In this document: in pieces, positions 1 to 8,793 of the stretch
Layout: each line of letters opens with the position of its first letter
Position numbering within the stretch: the stretch's first letter is position 1
Assembly (NCBI GenBank): GCA_035479875.1
Contig: DATIIH010000004.1
Span: 13,844 to 77,843 of the forward strand
DNA from: PMNU01 sp035479875
GTDB taxonomy: Bacteria > Patescibacteriota > Saccharimonadia > Saccharimonadales > UBA4665
Reading direction: 5' to 3'
Length of the DNA: 64,000 nucleotides
Translations under genes and position numbers: made by a program
Notes under the pieces: model-generated
Databases searched by the model: none
Told to the model about the DNA's origin: nothing
The model's input: the letters and a program-made list of their open reading frames with translations, nothing else

Positions 1-250
1 CAGCACTGGTCATCCAAGCGTCAACTGCGGCTATGTTGGCCGGATAGTTGCTGTTATCGGCGTTGTATTCGCCGAGCTTGTTCCTAACCTCGGACAGGGT
101 TGATTGAGCATCAGCCTTGTGCGCCTTGTTTTGCGAGCCGCTGTAGGCTACAAACGCAATAGCTGCCAAGATGCCGATGATGATAATCACGATTAGTAGC
201 TCGATAAGCGTGAAGCCCTTCGAGTTAGTTTTTTTGCCTTGTTTGGTCAT
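1..250 (-). CDS. Type IV prepilin-like protein (3' end outside window)
   Basis: This is the major or minor subunit of a type IV pilus or pseudopilus. Reading from the ATG at 248-250, a short basic leader is followed by the class III prepilin signature GFTLIELLIVIIIIGILAAI at residues 12-31: cleavage by prepilin peptidase is expected after Gly12, with Phe at +1 and the conserved Glu at +5. The hydrophobic helix continues into an alpha-helical stalk (Lys/Ala/Asp rich) and a start of the globular head. The frame runs off the left edge after about 83 residues. It lies downstream of pilB and pilC on the same strand, consistent with its being their substrate. A 27-bp inverted repeat separates it from pilC. 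Confidence 0.9.
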   Translation of the reverse strand, partial: MTKQGKKTNSKGFTLIELLIVIIIIGILAAIAFVAYSGSQNKAHKADAQSTLSEVRNKLGEYNADNSNYPANIAAVDAWMTSA

Positions 251-369
251 ACAGCGCTCATTCCTTCTCTTAAAGTTTATCCTAGCATTATTGTGCTAGC
301 TGATGCTTGTATTATTTCTTATGCTTATCGCAAAGTCAATAATTTTTAGCGGACAGTCGCCATTCATTA

Positions 370-453
370 GCAGATTTACTGCGCACTATTAGGAGCTAGT
401 CCTGAGCTCGCTGCGCTCGTGCGGGCGCTCCTAATAGTGCGCAGTAAATCTGC
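370..453. repeat. 27-bp perfect inverted repeat between pilC and prepilin
   Basis: Positions 370-396 and 427-453 are exact reverse complements (27 bp), separated by a 30-nt loop that holds a further short GAGC/GCTC stem. It sits in the 216-nt gap between the pilC stop and the prepilin start. No T-run follows on either strand, so it is not a standard intrinsic terminator. It may be an mRNA-stabilising or processing hairpin that sets different pilC and pilin levels, or a small mobile hairpin repeat. Confidence 0.85.
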
Positions 454-465
454 CGCCAGAGACGA

Positions 466-1698
466 CTACTGACCGGCGTTAGTGGAGATTTGGGTGATGG
501 GGCCAAAGACACTTACAGCGATGAGACCCACCATGCCACCGAGGGCAACAATCATCACAGGTTCGATAATCGAAGACAAGGCACCCACGGCAGCGTCTAC
601 CTCTCCTTCGTAAAACTCAGCGACTTTGATGATAATCGTATCGGTCTGGCCAGTTTCTTCACCTACGGCCAACATCTGTGAGACGATAGCCGGAAAGTGT
701 TTGCTCTTCTGCAGTTCGGTGGATAATTGGCTGCCGGCCTGAATGGCTTTGGAACAATCCAATAAGTCTTTTTCGATCACGGCATTGCCCATGGCGCCGG
801 CCGTTGTTTCGATGGCTTCCACGATTGATACGCCAGCGCTCATCAGCGAAGCAAAGATGCGCGCAAAGCGGGCGATTGCCGTTTTGGTAATAATAATCTT
901 AATTACCGGCACTTTTAGAAGGAACGAGTGCCATTTGTAGCGCCCTTGTGGCGTTTTGATGTAGTGGCGGAACAGCACGATAGCTATTGGCAAGCCGACC
1001 ACCACGGTGAAGATAAAGGCCGGCTGTTTCATAGTGTGGCTTATTGATAATAGCGCCCGGGTGTAAATCGGCAGCTTGGCATTACTGCTGAGCGAGGTGA
1101 GTATAGTGCCGATTTTGGGCACGATGAACGTCATAAGTACAAAAAAGGCAATCATTGTAACCGAACCCACCACGCTAGGGTACACCATGGCGGCGCGAAT
1201 CTTGCCTTTGAGCGCCGAATCTTTCTCCTGCTGATACGCTAGACGGTCTAAGACCTTGTCGAGGATACCACCCGCCTCACCGGCGCGTACCATGTTGACG
1301 TAGATGGTGGAAAAGGCTTTGGGGTGTTTGCCAAGGGAATCGCTTAAGTTGGCGCCGCCCTCGACGTCGCTGGTTACTTCTTCGAGTATCTTTTTAAGGG
1401 AGGGCGATTCACTCTGTTCTTTAAGGATGGTCAGCGATCGCAGCATGGGCACGCCGGCATTGATCATGGTGGCGAACTGGCGCGTAAAGATTACGAGGTC
1501 GCGCGTCTTGACCTTACCAGCGCCAAATATGGTAATGTTCATGTTAAAGCCGCCGCCGCTTTTGGCCTCCTTAACGACGATTGGCTGCAACTGCTTGGCG
1601 CGCAGTGCGGCGATGGCGGCTTCGCGGGTGTGCGCGCTAATCGTGCCCTTTTGGATTTGGCCGGTTTGTTGTCTTGCGGTGAATGAGAAATTAGCCAT
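466..1698 (-). CDS. pilC: Type IV pilus inner-membrane platform protein PilC/GspF
   Basis: This is the polytopic platform protein that couples the PilB motor to pilin assembly in the cytoplasmic membrane. The 410-aa length is normal for the family. It opens with the short PilC N-terminal segment, then two GspF-type cytoplasmic domains: the first at about residues 65-190, with the typical DLVIFTRQFATMINAGVP start, the second at about 265-390, with the matching ARIFASLMSAGVSIVEAI start. Membrane helices lie near residues 170-195, 225-245 and 378-400. It begins 5 nt after the pilB stop, so the two are co-transcribed and probably translationally coupled. Confidence 0.95.
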   Translation of the reverse strand: MANFSFTARQQTGQIQKGTISAHTREAAIAALRAKQLQPIVVKEAKSGGGFNMNITIFGAGKVKTRDLVIFTRQFATMINAGVPMLRSLTILKEQSESPSLKKILEEVTSDVEGGANLSDSLGKHPKAFSTIYVNMVRAGEAGGILDKVLDRLAYQQEKDSALKGKIRAAMVYPSVVGSVTMIAFFVLMTFIVPKIGTILTSLSSNAKLPIYTRALLSISHTMKQPAFIFTVVVGLPIAIVLFRHYIKTPQGRYKWHSFLLKVPVIKIIITKTAIARFARIFASLMSAGVSIVEAIETTAGAMGNAVIEKDLLDCSKAIQAGSQLSTELQKSKHFPAIVSQMLAVGEETGQTDTIIIKVAEFYEGEVDAAVGALSSIIEPVMIVALGGMVGLIAVSVFGPITQISTNAGQ

Positions 1699-1703
1699 AT
1701 GTT

Positions 1704-3518
1704 CTACCTGTCCGAAGTCGTGACGCGCATAATTTCTTCGATGCTGGTTTGGCCGCGGAGCGCTTTAACAAAGCCGTCGATTTGCATTGTCACCATGCCA
1801 TCTTCGATCGCTTGGGCTTCGAGGTCTTCGCTCGTGGCGTTTGTGATGATGCGTTTTTGAATAGCCAAGTTGTTGTCTAGGACTTCGTAAATGCCCATCC
1901 GGCCGCGGTAGCCGCTATGGCCGCAGTTGTTGCAGCCGTCTTCGTGGGCTTTCCATAGCCGTCGGATGCCATCACTTGCTGTGCTGAGGTCGGTGGTGGA
2001 GTGTGCCTCATCGGCGCTTGCCTCGGCGCCAATACCGGCGGCTAGAGCGTCTTGCTCAAGCTTGTGGATACGCGCAAAGGCTTCCTCGGTTTTTAGGCCA
2101 AAGGTGGTAGCGATGCGGTCTAATATGCCTTCGTCGGGGGCGTATTGCTCACGACAATCCGGGCATAAACGACGCACCAGCCGTTGTCCAATAACCACTC
2201 GCACGGTGCTAGCGATCAAAAATGGCTCTACGCCCATTTCGAGCAAACGTGGCAAACAAGTAGCTGCGTTGTTAGTGTGTAACGTGCTAAATACTAAGTG
2301 GCCGGTAAGTGCCGCCTGTACGGCAAGATCGGCTGTTTCACCGTCGCGGATCTCGCCCACCATAATAATGTTGGGGTCTTGGCGTAGTAACGACCGCAGA
2401 CCATTGGCAAAGGTCATGTCGGCTGCCGGGTTCACCTGGGTTTGATTGACGCCTTTAATGCGGTACTCCACGGGGTCTTCGACAGTGCTGATGTTAACCG
2501 TTGGATTGTTAAGACTGCTCAGTACACTAAATAAGCTGGTGGACTTACCCGAACCGGTAGGGCCGGTAACTAAAATCATGCCATGCGGCTGGACGATGGC
2601 TTGCTGAACGCGCGTGAGCGACTCGCCCCAGTACCCGAGTTCCTGTAACGTGGCGGCCTTGCTGGATTCGTCCAAAATACGCATCACCACCTTTTCGCCG
2701 TCGACAACCGGCAGAGTAGACACGCGCAGCGCATACACGTGCTCGTTGACCGAAATCTTAAACCGCCCGTCTTGTGGCGCGCGGTGCTCGTCAATCTTTA
2801 AGTTAGCCAAAATCTTAATGCGCGACACTAACGCAGCCAAAACCTTGCGCGGGAGCTTGTTGGCCTCATGTAGCACGCCGTCAACACGGTAGCGCACAAT
2901 GACCTCGTCTTCACGCGGTTCGATGTGCACGTCGCTGGCGCGGGTTTTGATGCCGTAGTCAATAATCAGGTTAACGGTTTGAGCGATGGGTGAGTCTTCT
3001 GCAACGTCTTCTTCGGCCACGCTCTCATCGGCGGTTTCTTTGTCTTCGATGGCGATAACTTTGGCCAATTCGGTACCGACGTTGTTACCGCTATATTGGT
3101 CGATGGCCGCCTCCACCGCGCTCGCCGGCGCAATGTGAACCCTAATCGGTTTACCTAGCTGTTTTTGCAAAAAGTTAATTGCTTGGATATCGTCGGGATC
3201 TTCCATGGCCACGTAGACCACGCCGTCGCCCTCGACTTTAAAGGCGATACTCCGATATTGGCGGGCAACGCGTTCCGGAATTAATTGCAGCGTTTCGCGC
3301 GGGATGTCGGCTACGGCAAATTCGGCGAACGGCACGTCAATCTCGTCGGCGTAAAGCTTGGTGAGCTCGGCCTCGGTCATCATATTGTTTTGCACGACAA
3401 CGTCTTGTAGCGGTTTTTTCTCGCTCGCCACCTGATCATGCAGACTCTTAAGCTGCTCGGCACTAAATTTGCCGGTTTGGGTTAGCAATTTTTCGACTAA
3501 CAAATCCGATACACGCAT
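1704..3518 (-). CDS. pilB: Type IV pilus assembly ATPase PilB/GspE
   Basis: This is the cytoplasmic hexameric ATPase that powers pilus extension. An N-terminal MshEN-type domain covers about residues 1-145. The motor domain carries Walker A GPTGSGKST (319-327), Asp box, Walker B-like IIMVGEIRD (384-392) and a His box around TGHLVFSTLHT. The zinc-binding cysteine pairs are C452/C455 and C529/C532, with an unusually long acidic insert of about 70 residues between them. At 604 aa it is a little longer than most PilB proteins. The start ATG lies 10 nt after a TATACT -10 box (3529-3534), which suggests a leaderless message. No retraction ATPase PilT is present in the window. Confidence 0.96.
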   Translation of the reverse strand: MRVSDLLVEKLLTQTGKFSAEQLKSLHDQVASEKKPLQDVVVQNNMMTEAELTKLYADEIDVPFAEFAVADIPRETLQLIPERVARQYRSIAFKVEGDGVVYVAMEDPDDIQAINFLQKQLGKPIRVHIAPASAVEAAIDQYSGNNVGTELAKVIAIEDKETADESVAEEDVAEDSPIAQTVNLIIDYGIKTRASDVHIEPREDEVIVRYRVDGVLHEANKLPRKVLAALVSRIKILANLKIDEHRAPQDGRFKISVNEHVYALRVSTLPVVDGEKVVMRILDESSKAATLQELGYWGESLTRVQQAIVQPHGMILVTGPTGSGKSTSLFSVLSSLNNPTVNISTVEDPVEYRIKGVNQTQVNPAADMTFANGLRSLLRQDPNIIMVGEIRDGETADLAVQAALTGHLVFSTLHTNNAATCLPRLLEMGVEPFLIASTVRVVIGQRLVRRLCPDCREQYAPDEGILDRIATTFGLKTEEAFARIHKLEQDALAAGIGAEASADEAHSTTDLSTASDGIRRLWKAHEDGCNNCGHSGYRGRMGIYEVLDNNLAIQKRIITNATSEDLEAQAIEDGMVTMQIDGFVKALRGQTSIEEIMRVTTSDR

Positions 3519-3528
3519 ACTTTTATAC

Positions 3529-3534
3529 AGTATA
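3529..3534 (-). promoter_or_regulatory. -10 box of the pilB-pilC-pilin operon
   Basis: On the minus strand TATACT lies 10 nt before the pilB ATG. This places transcription start at or within a few bases of the start codon, leaving no room for a Shine-Dalgarno site. Confidence 0.5.
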
Positions 3535-3613
3535 TATGAAAACCATGAGCGTTTCGTACGTTTACTTTTATAAGGTGTATAAAGTACTATGAAATCAGTA
3601 AATCACTACCAGT

Positions 3614-4360
3614 ATGACAGAAGACACGACAACACCAGAAAAACCAAAGGAAGACGACGGCGTTCATAGGCTGGAGGTTCACCGCCGGCCGATCATGAGC
3701 CACGACATTGTTAAGAGCGTGCCCGTGAGTAATCACAGCGACGAACCCCCGGAGGAGCAAGCCAGCCCCGAGCCAGGTGCTGACGTAGCGGTCGCCCCTG
3801 TCAAACACGCTCCAATCGTGCCGCTCGATCACAAGGACGATGACGACGATGACAAAGGCGCCGACGTAGGCACAAAGACTGACGGTAACAAGGACAAGGC
3901 AGACGACAAGCCAGCACAAAGCGAAGCCGCCGACACCGAACCAAAGGTGCCAGATCACGACACCGTAGAGCCTGCCGAGTCGCACCCCGCGCCAGAACCG
4001 CAGCCCGAATCATCACCAGCCGAGCCGCCGGCCGATAAAACAGCTCCCGCAGAATCTCAGCCCGACGCCCCAGACCCCGCAGACACCACCCCCGAAGACA
4101 AGACGGCCGAAGAAACCCGCAAAGCAGTAGAGGAGGTCGCCAAAGCCACCAAACGCGACCACGAAGTGGAAGAGCTGATTGATAGCCAGAGGTTTTTTGT
4201 CCCTATCAACACCGAAGCTCACAAGCGTTCCATTAAAGTGAGCTTTGGTCTTGTGCTGCTACTGCTTTTGTTGGCCGGCGTACTCATCGATTTAATGCTG
4301 GATTCGGATACGATTTTGCTGCTCCAAAAGATCCCGCACACTCACTTTTTTGGCAACTAA
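3614..4360 (+). CDS. Tail-anchored acidic Pro/Glu/Asp-rich protein
   Basis: This 248-aa protein has no recognised family. Residues 1 to about 185 are hydrophilic and low in complexity, with many Pro, Glu, Asp, Ala and Lys and an Asp-run near residue 77. A Leu-rich membrane helix follows at about 213-235 (VSFGLVLLLLLLAGVLIDLM), with about 13 residues after it. With no signal peptide and one near-C-terminal helix, the long acidic part is predicted to stay in the cytoplasm, or to span the wall if the helix inserts the other way. It is divergently transcribed from pilB across a 95-nt gap. A link to pili is suggested only by position. Confidence 0.75.
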   Translation: MTEDTTTPEKPKEDDGVHRLEVHRRPIMSHDIVKSVPVSNHSDEPPEEQASPEPGADVAVAPVKHAPIVPLDHKDDDDDDKGADVGTKTDGNKDKADDKPAQSEAADTEPKVPDHDTVEPAESHPAPEPQPESSPAEPPADKTAPAESQPDAPDPADTTPEDKTAEETRKAVEEVAKATKRDHEVEELIDSQRFFVPINTEAHKRSIKVSFGLVLLLLLLAGVLIDLMLDSDTILLLQKIPHTHFFGN

Positions 4361-4393
4361 TCTAGCATGGGCCTGGGGGTATCGAGGGACAGC

Positions 4394-5623
4394 CTAGTAA
4401 GCCGAGCCGCTGCCGATCATGCCAACGACCCGTGTGTCGGTGGCTACCGGCATTTCGCTCGCGTGATCGTACAGCAACAGCGAACCGCCTGGTGCAACGA
4501 GTGGCGAATATTCACCACTCTGCTCGATAATTTGTAGCATAGGGACGGCGGCCATGCCAAAATAGGCGCCTGTTTGAGTGCCCGTACCCTGGATTGCAAC
4601 AGCGCCAGCTCTTCTAGTATTACGAACACGCCGGTAGAAGTCCTCGTCGCGTACAGTGCCGGCGACGACCAATGTAGGTAAGTCCCACACTAAAGATCGA
4701 CCAGACCTTGATGTGCCTAGTCGGCGCGGGAAGAATACAACTTGTGACTCTGGCCCGTCGAGACTGTCTGGGCCAGGCACCTGGGCCATAAGCATTACGG
4801 GATCGGCCGAACGCGCCCAGGCATCGGCTGCACCTCTTTCGTTTGGCTCGTAGATCTGGTTTCGCATTCCTCGGTATCTGGCTACCGGATCCGAGATGTC
4901 CATTATGAAGCTCATGTCGGGGTTGAGGACTGATGCTCTCCCCGTTTCGTCGACGTATGTTGTTATATTCCGGCCTGGTTCAAGCCCGAACGACCGATTC
5001 CTGTCCAGAAAACGTTGAAAGTCTCCGGCCTGAGTTCCCGGAAGCGGCTTTTGGGACTGACCCTGGGTAGATGCTTCGCCTCGCGACACGCGCAAGCCTC
5101 CCCCTTCAGCCTCGCGCACGAGTAACACGGAAGCGCCACGTGTTGCTAGGACGCCTTGAGCCCACTCTGTCTGCGCAAAATGTTGTGGATGCCTGCCGAG
5201 CTCCATGTTTTGCTGCACGAGAGCGGCCGCAAGTCCGGCCACTGCCTGGAGCTGTCGCTGCTGAATTGTGTTTTGCTGACTAGGCGCAGAGGCACCTTTA
5301 GCGCCGATCCAGCCCTGAAGCACGCCTGGCCTTGCGCCACTGATACGTTTCCTAGCTGCATCAATTGCCCGAAAGCGTTCATCCGCTGCTCGCTCATCGT
5401 TCACCTTACCCCTGGTGTCTGAGTGATAGCGTGGCATCAGGTAGTTGGATATAGTTGCCGCGAAGCCTCTCAGTGTTGCCCCCGTAGGGTCTTCTCGTAG
5501 TAATCTACGGGCAGCCTCGGCGTCTATGCCGAGTTCCTTGTATGGATTGGGCTGTTCCGTCTCCACCAACAATCCGAGCTCCTCAAGTAGCTCCTTGATT
5601 GGCTTGCGGGGTCGTGGTGGCAT
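4394..5623 (-). CDS. Unknown protein with degenerate J-like N-terminal domain
   Basis: This is a 409-aa soluble protein. Residues about 22-95 resemble a DnaJ J-domain: an NPYKELGI opening, a helix ending RYHSDTRG, then a helix with FRAIDAARKRIS like the FxxIxxAYxxLS of J-domains. The essential HPD loop reads HSD, so stimulation of Hsp70 ATPase is doubtful. A Gln/Ala-rich stretch follows (about 115-150). The remaining 250 residues match no family I recognise. Its ATG overlaps the stop of the upstream 257-aa gene (TAATG), so the pair is translationally coupled and probably functionally linked. Confidence 0.75.
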   Translation of the reverse strand: MPPRPRKPIKELLEELGLLVETEQPNPYKELGIDAEAARRLLREDPTGATLRGFAATISNYLMPRYHSDTRGKVNDERAADERFRAIDAARKRISGARPGVLQGWIGAKGASAPSQQNTIQQRQLQAVAGLAAALVQQNMELGRHPQHFAQTEWAQGVLATRGASVLLVREAEGGGLRVSRGEASTQGQSQKPLPGTQAGDFQRFLDRNRSFGLEPGRNITTYVDETGRASVLNPDMSFIMDISDPVARYRGMRNQIYEPNERGAADAWARSADPVMLMAQVPGPDSLDGPESQVVFFPRRLGTSRSGRSLVWDLPTLVVAGTVRDEDFYRRVRNTRRAGAVAIQGTGTQTGAYFGMAAVPMLQIIEQSGEYSPLVAPGGSLLLYDHASEMPVATDTRVVGMIGSGSAY

Positions 5624-6384
5624 TATTCGTCCTCGAACGTTAGGCCAGGGCGACCTTCAAATTGCTCAAGAAGCCACTCTCTTTGCTCCCTGCCCCCCGG
5701 CACCCAGTCTGAGAGACTGGATGTAAAAGCTACTGGTCGACGTTCGCCGTCTTCGTCAACGGGCCAGAACTTAGGGCGGTCAAACGTGGTACCGCCGGCG
5801 TGGTCAACAAAGAAGCCCGCTTCGTACAGCGCAGCAAGTGCGCCGTCAGTGTCGAGGGCCGCTTGCCTCGGTGAGATGCCTATGGAGCGGAGCGTTCTGA
5901 TGAGCGCGGGGAATCCGGGAATATGGCCATCGGCCTCATCGGCTACAAGTCGGCGAAGCTCATAGAAGCTAGTAGCCTCTTCAGCGGACAGCCCATACTT
6001 TTCTACAAGGCCAAGGTAGGTTGGCGTGGCAGCACCATACGCTAGTACCCCTTCAACGAAAGGCTCAATGCCGGGTGTGCCAACCAGACGCATAAATTCC
6101 GAATCCTCACTGGCAACCGCGCTGATAGCGCGGAGTGCTCGCTTTGCGCCCAGGCGTACCCTAGTCGCTTCATCATCTCCAGCGAGAATCAGTAAGTGGG
6201 GAACGCTTACTTCCACTTCCCACATATCGGCAATTGCCCCTATAGCCAAGCTTGCCGCCTCTCGCCTTGCAAGGAGTGCCATTTCTTGAGGGTCGGGCCG
6301 AAACCTGTCTAGGTCACGCTCTTCTGGGGAGAGCAAGCCGGGAGGTAGGCCGCTTGCTTGGGCCGGTAGTTCACCTTGTGCCAT
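5623..6384 (-). CDS. Unknown soluble protein, coupled to J-like protein
   Basis: This protein of about 253 aa has no recognised domain. The sequence is mostly helical (Ala/Leu/Glu rich) and has no signal or membrane segment. A possible helix-turn-helix-like stretch around GLSAEEATSFYELRRLV is too weak to name. The stop codon overlaps the start of the next gene by one base. The start could be the ATG at 6384 or a TTG at 6396; a GAGG lies too close to the TTG and rather far from the ATG, so neither is decisive. Divergent from the 443-aa gene, with an AT-rich promoter region of about 110 nt between them. Confidence 0.7.
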   Translation of the reverse strand: MAQGELPAQASGLPPGLLSPEERDLDRFRPDPQEMALLARREAASLAIGAIADMWEVEVSVPHLLILAGDDEATRVRLGAKRALRAISAVASEDSEFMRLVGTPGIEPFVEGVLAYGAATPTYLGLVEKYGLSAEEATSFYELRRLVADEADGHIPGFPALIRTLRSIGISPRQAALDTDGALAALYEAGFFVDHAGGTTFDRPKFWPVDEDGERRPVAFTSSLSDWVPGGREQREWLLEQFEGRPGLTFEDE

Positions 6385-6505
6385 ATTCTTTGTCAAAACC
6401 TCGGATATGTTATAGGTTATATTTATATACGATTTTGTCTATAAATCAAGCTTATTCTGACATCGGTTATCAATAAACATAGAAATATTATATGATTTAC
6501 ATAAT

Positions 6506-7837
6506 ATGACAGATGGAGCACCACATCCTGCTGACTTGATTGAGCAAGATCCACTCGCCCGAACTCCGTACGCGCGGAGCACTGAGCAGCTTTTTAATCT
6601 GCTCGAAGCCGCCACCGACGCGCCTGCGCCGTGCTTTTATACGGTGGCGTGGAACGCCGAAGACCCGGCAAGGGTCGACAACATTACCGTTATGGCTGCA
6701 GTCCCAAGCGGCGCGCGTCGGCGCGAGCATGCAGGGTTATTCCATAGCGCACAGTTCAGAGTTACGGAAGCCTCGTACCATGACGACAGCGGCCAGGAGC
6801 GTTTTATTTGGTGCGCCACCAGCCCCCAACAGCGTGATGAGCCGGTAACGCTGGACGTAGCGTCGTTGGCGCCAGATTATGACTACCAAGCGCTTAACGC
6901 CGACAGCATCGTGAGTGCACTGGCGGACCGGGCCAGCTCACTTGATGATTACGTCGAGCTGGTGAGGACGATGAGCGTGTACGGCGTGGGCCCAGTGCCA
7001 GCGCTCACCAAGACGATCAATCACTTAATATATCGTTTTGCTCAGGGCAAACTCGGCCGAACCGACAAGGCGCCCGGTGATCAGGACGACCAAGACAAGA
7101 TGTTTGAACTCATCACGCTATTCCAGGCCGTGGGCGCTGGAATGCCCAGAGAAGCGCAAGGCTATTTGGCGTCACAACTGCTCCGCGCAATCTCGCTTAA
7201 AGCCATCAGGGCAACCCCCGAATTCGCCGCCATATCTGATAATGCAGCGTCAATTTTAGAAGCGGCGATTACGCAGGGCGTTATCCCCAGAGAATCAACG
7301 GCTATGGAACGAGTACTCGGCGGCATCCCCATATATAATTATCCGTTTGCCACCGAGGTACTTTATGCTCAACTGGAGGCTGGATACAACCGCGGTACGC
7401 CCATGAATGCGTTTGGCATCTGGCGTTCGCTCTTTGCATGCAACTATATCGCGACGATAGCGCGAAGCAGCAACCCTTCGTTAACTCCGCTCGTGGATAC
7501 CTTTTTGAGGACTGGCTATTATGGCAAGTTTCATGAGCGAGATCCCCATCGGTTGTATGGCCTACTGAACGGCCTTACGGTGCTCGTGGGCGGCCAGGTG
7601 TCCGTCGTGGACGGAAGGCCGCAGCCTGCGGAGATACCAGAAGTGAGCGCCCTGACAGATGTGGGGCGAGCCTTTGGTCATCTTTTGTCCGAGCTCCATG
7701 GTGGCGCGTCGAACCTAACTGACGAACAGGCCGAGTTTAACCGCAAGTGTGTCGCGATAGTAGAAACGGTGCTTGCCCCCACCATACGTCAACAAATCGG
7801 CAAGCAAGCCGTGGCTGCAGCCGACACCGATATGTAA
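6506..7837 (+). CDS. Unknown 443-aa soluble protein
   Basis: I do not recognise a family. It has no signal peptide and no membrane helix. The N-terminal 120 residues look alpha/beta; the rest looks alpha-helical, with regularly spaced Ala/Leu helices between about 130 and 430. The ATG follows an AT-rich stretch with a TATGAT-like -10 box about 9 nt upstream and no ribosome-binding purine run, so it is probably leaderless. It shares the divergent promoter region with the coupled pair on the other strand. Confidence 0.75.
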   Translation: MTDGAPHPADLIEQDPLARTPYARSTEQLFNLLEAATDAPAPCFYTVAWNAEDPARVDNITVMAAVPSGARRREHAGLFHSAQFRVTEASYHDDSGQERFIWCATSPQQRDEPVTLDVASLAPDYDYQALNADSIVSALADRASSLDDYVELVRTMSVYGVGPVPALTKTINHLIYRFAQGKLGRTDKAPGDQDDQDKMFELITLFQAVGAGMPREAQGYLASQLLRAISLKAIRATPEFAAISDNAASILEAAITQGVIPRESTAMERVLGGIPIYNYPFATEVLYAQLEAGYNRGTPMNAFGIWRSLFACNYIATIARSSNPSLTPLVDTFLRTGYYGKFHERDPHRLYGLLNGLTVLVGGQVSVVDGRPQPAEIPEVSALTDVGRAFGHLLSELHGGASNLTDEQAEFNRKCVAIVETVLAPTIRQQIGKQAVAAADTDM

Positions 7838-7976
7838 TCGTTGCCCAAGTGCGTGAGTCTGTAACGGTTGCTTTTATCTACATATATGGTATAAATAAGA
7901 AGATAAAATATCGAAGCATGGTAGAGCTAAGTGCAGGTGCGTATGACGGACTTGCTGACGGCCGACATGGAAAAGG

Positions 7977-8687
7977 ATGTGTATCGTGGCGAGGTTAGCC
8001 GTTGAGACAGTCGTGGTAGCAGAGCCGGCCTATCGGTTTACCATTCCGGGTACCCTGTTGTTTATGAGTGGCGCACCACTATCGGGTAAGTCCACAGTTG
8101 CGCCGCTTGTGGCGGCTAATATTGCTGGGTGCGTGATCCAGAATATGGATCTCATGCGCTATGCTGCGCAGACTATTGATGGCGCATTGCCGGAAGCCGA
8201 CCGGGAACCCACCATGATGTTTGGCGCATGCGATAGCTTCGAAGCTATTGGGGACGGTTCGTATTCACCCGGGACGCTTATTCAAGGCTACAATCGACAC
8301 GCAGCTGCGCTTTGCCAGATTCTGCATGGTATTATTCCTGGCCTGGAGGCGCAAGGTGCGAACAACGTGTTGTTCGAAGGCGTCCAGCTATTGCCCGATG
8401 TAATAGGTCAGTATTTGGGTGAAAAGAACAGGATGATTGTAGTTACCTCGGACGAAGATAGATTCGCCCGTAACCGACAGCAATTGTTCGGTGATTCCGC
8501 AAGCCGGCGAGCCGAGCACTATAGCACTGACAGGTTAATGCTGATCCAAGATGAGCTCCTGCGACAGGCAGATAGACTGGACGCCGAACAGGTCTTTCGC
8601 GCCGAGAATACGGGCAGCTATGTTAGTGCGGCCGCCCAAGTGCTTGGCTTTCTTGGCGCTGTCGGCACTATTGAGCCTAACGTCTAG
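7977..8687 (+). CDS. P-loop kinase, 2-phosphoglycerate kinase-like
   Basis: This is a 236-aa single-domain P-loop phosphotransferase. Walker A is GAPLSGKST at about residues 32-40. A conserved NVLFEGVQLLPDVI segment near residue 130 matches the 'viEGvHlvP' motif of 2-phosphoglycerate kinase and related AAA_33 kinases. The segment SYSPGTLIQGYNRHAAAL before it also fits that family. The true substrate is unknown. The start is uncertain: ATG 7977 has an AAAAGG directly in front with almost no spacing, and an internal GTG is possible. It is followed by a possible 31-codon ORF and a PLP enzyme gene on the same strand. Confidence 0.7.
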   Translation: MCIVARLAVETVVVAEPAYRFTIPGTLLFMSGAPLSGKSTVAPLVAANIAGCVIQNMDLMRYAAQTIDGALPEADREPTMMFGACDSFEAIGDGSYSPGTLIQGYNRHAAALCQILHGIIPGLEAQGANNVLFEGVQLLPDVIGQYLGEKNRMIVVTSDEDRFARNRQQLFGDSASRRAEHYSTDRLMLIQDELLRQADRLDAEQVFRAENTGSYVSAAAQVLGFLGAVGTIEPNV

Positions 8688-8697
8688 AGGACCTATT

Positions 8698-8793
8698 ATG
8701 GCTAGAAGAACAGTGAATCACGCATATCGTGCTAGAATCGTAAAACTGTTGACCACGATGGACCTAAGTGTAAGTATACGTTCCTATGAGTGA
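8698..8793 (+). CDS. Possible 31-aa small ORF coupled to PLP enzyme
   Basis: An ATG at 8698 is preceded by AGAGG at good spacing (8-9 nt) and opens a 31-codon basic ORF starting MARRTVNHAYRARIVKLL. Its TGA overlaps the start of the downstream PLP enzyme (ATGAGTGA). The arrangement would let ribosomes pass from the small ORF to the enzyme. It could be a leader peptide or chance; there is no homology evidence. Confidence 0.35.
   Translation: MARRTVNHAYRARIVKLLTTMDLSVSIRSYE

Noticed and set aside
370..453. Intrinsic terminator after pilC
   Set aside because: The hairpin has no T-run on either strand, and the pilin gene follows on the same strand.
3823..3870. Asp-run DHKDDDDDDK resembling an epitope tag or enterokinase site
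   Set aside because: It lies within a naturally acidic low-complexity protein with no other sign of engineering.
7918..7998. 26-codon ORF overlapping the start of the P-loop kinase
   Set aside because: No ribosome site and no conservation evidence; it overlaps the kinase start out of frame.
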